A stretch of DNA of 44,047 bases, from the NCBI GenBank assembly GCA_029339195.1, contig JAPTJF010000500.1, positions 1 through 44,047 of the forward strand, in the 5' to 3' direction. The translations under genes were made by a program, and so were the position numbers. Below are positions 43,991 to 44,047 of this stretch, one piece after another. The stretch comes from Micractinium sp. NFX-FRZ. Lineage: Eukaryota; Chlorophyta; Trebouxiophyceae; Chlorellales; Chlorellaceae. Position 1 is the stretch's first letter, and every line of letters begins with the position of its first letter. The notes beneath the pieces were generated by a model. That model saw only the letters and a program-made list of their open reading frames with translations. It ran no database searches and was not told where the DNA came from.

Positions 43991-44047
43991 GGGGGGGGGG
44001 GGGGGGGGGGGGGGGGGGTGGGGGGGGGGGGGGGGGGGGGGGGGGGG
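43991..44047. repeat. Poly-G run at the window end
   Basis: 57 bases that are all G except one T at 44019. On the minus strand this is a poly-C tract ending 13 bases upstream of the CAG acceptor of MYND copy 3 exon 4, i.e. where the polypyrimidine tract belongs; copy 1 has a short C8 run at the equivalent place (6693-6700). Either a true expansion or an assembly-end artefact. Confidence 0.8.

Overview
The window reads as nuclear DNA of a green alga, most likely a Chlorella-clade trebouxiophyte. This is inferred from the GC-rich sequence, genes cut into many short GT-AG (sometimes GC-AG) introns, chlorophyte-type TGTAA poly(A) signals downstream of most genes, a plant-type TTTAGGG-like interstitial telomere tract, a plastid Rieske oxygenase and a plant/green-lineage kinesin (KCBP). 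There is no CRISPR array, operon, rRNA, tRNA or recognisable transposase. All gene models were built by hand from splice sites, reading phase and family similarity; every spliced model closes in frame.

Layout: (1) 830-3450 minus, secreted Kazal + V8/trypsin-like serine protease, 8 exons. (2) 4820-8339 plus and 9142-12471 plus, two tandem paralogues of a large helical protein ending in a MYND-type zinc finger; the first is a decayed copy, the second has a one-base lesion inside the finger. (3) 12998-13171 minus, NDUFB3-like complex I subunit, head-to-head with (4) 13695-18222 plus, a plastid Rieske oxygenase of the pheophorbide a oxygenase/PTC52 family, 14 exons. (5) 18712-22964 minus, SAS-4/CPAP-type centriole protein, 6 exons, head-to-head with (6) 23553-32237 plus, a 26-exon KCBP kinesin (MyTH4-FERM-coiled coil-C-terminal motor-calmodulin tail). 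(7) 32938-37754 plus, prolidase (PEPD), 15 exons. (8) 38110-39347 minus, probable plastid SecE-like one-helix protein, head-to-head with (9) 39520-41839 plus, a family-2 glycosyltransferase of the rSAM/selenodomain-associated transferase 2 type. (10) 42321-43974 minus, a third MYND paralogue, inverted relative to the first two and intact in its visible exons; its 5' part is lost in a poly-G run at the window edge.

Most genes look like unrelated housekeeping neighbours. Two themes stand out. First, the MYND family is duplicating and decaying here: three copies, with independent frame lesions in two and conserved introns between two inverted copies about 35 kb apart. Second, a centriole-assembly protein (SAS-4) and a minus-end kinesin known from basal bodies and flagella in Chlamydomonas share one 588-bp divergent promoter, in what looks like a lineage usually described as non-flagellate. 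An intron of the kinesin gene carries a near-perfect 119-bp palindrome and the next intron an interstitial telomere-like tract.
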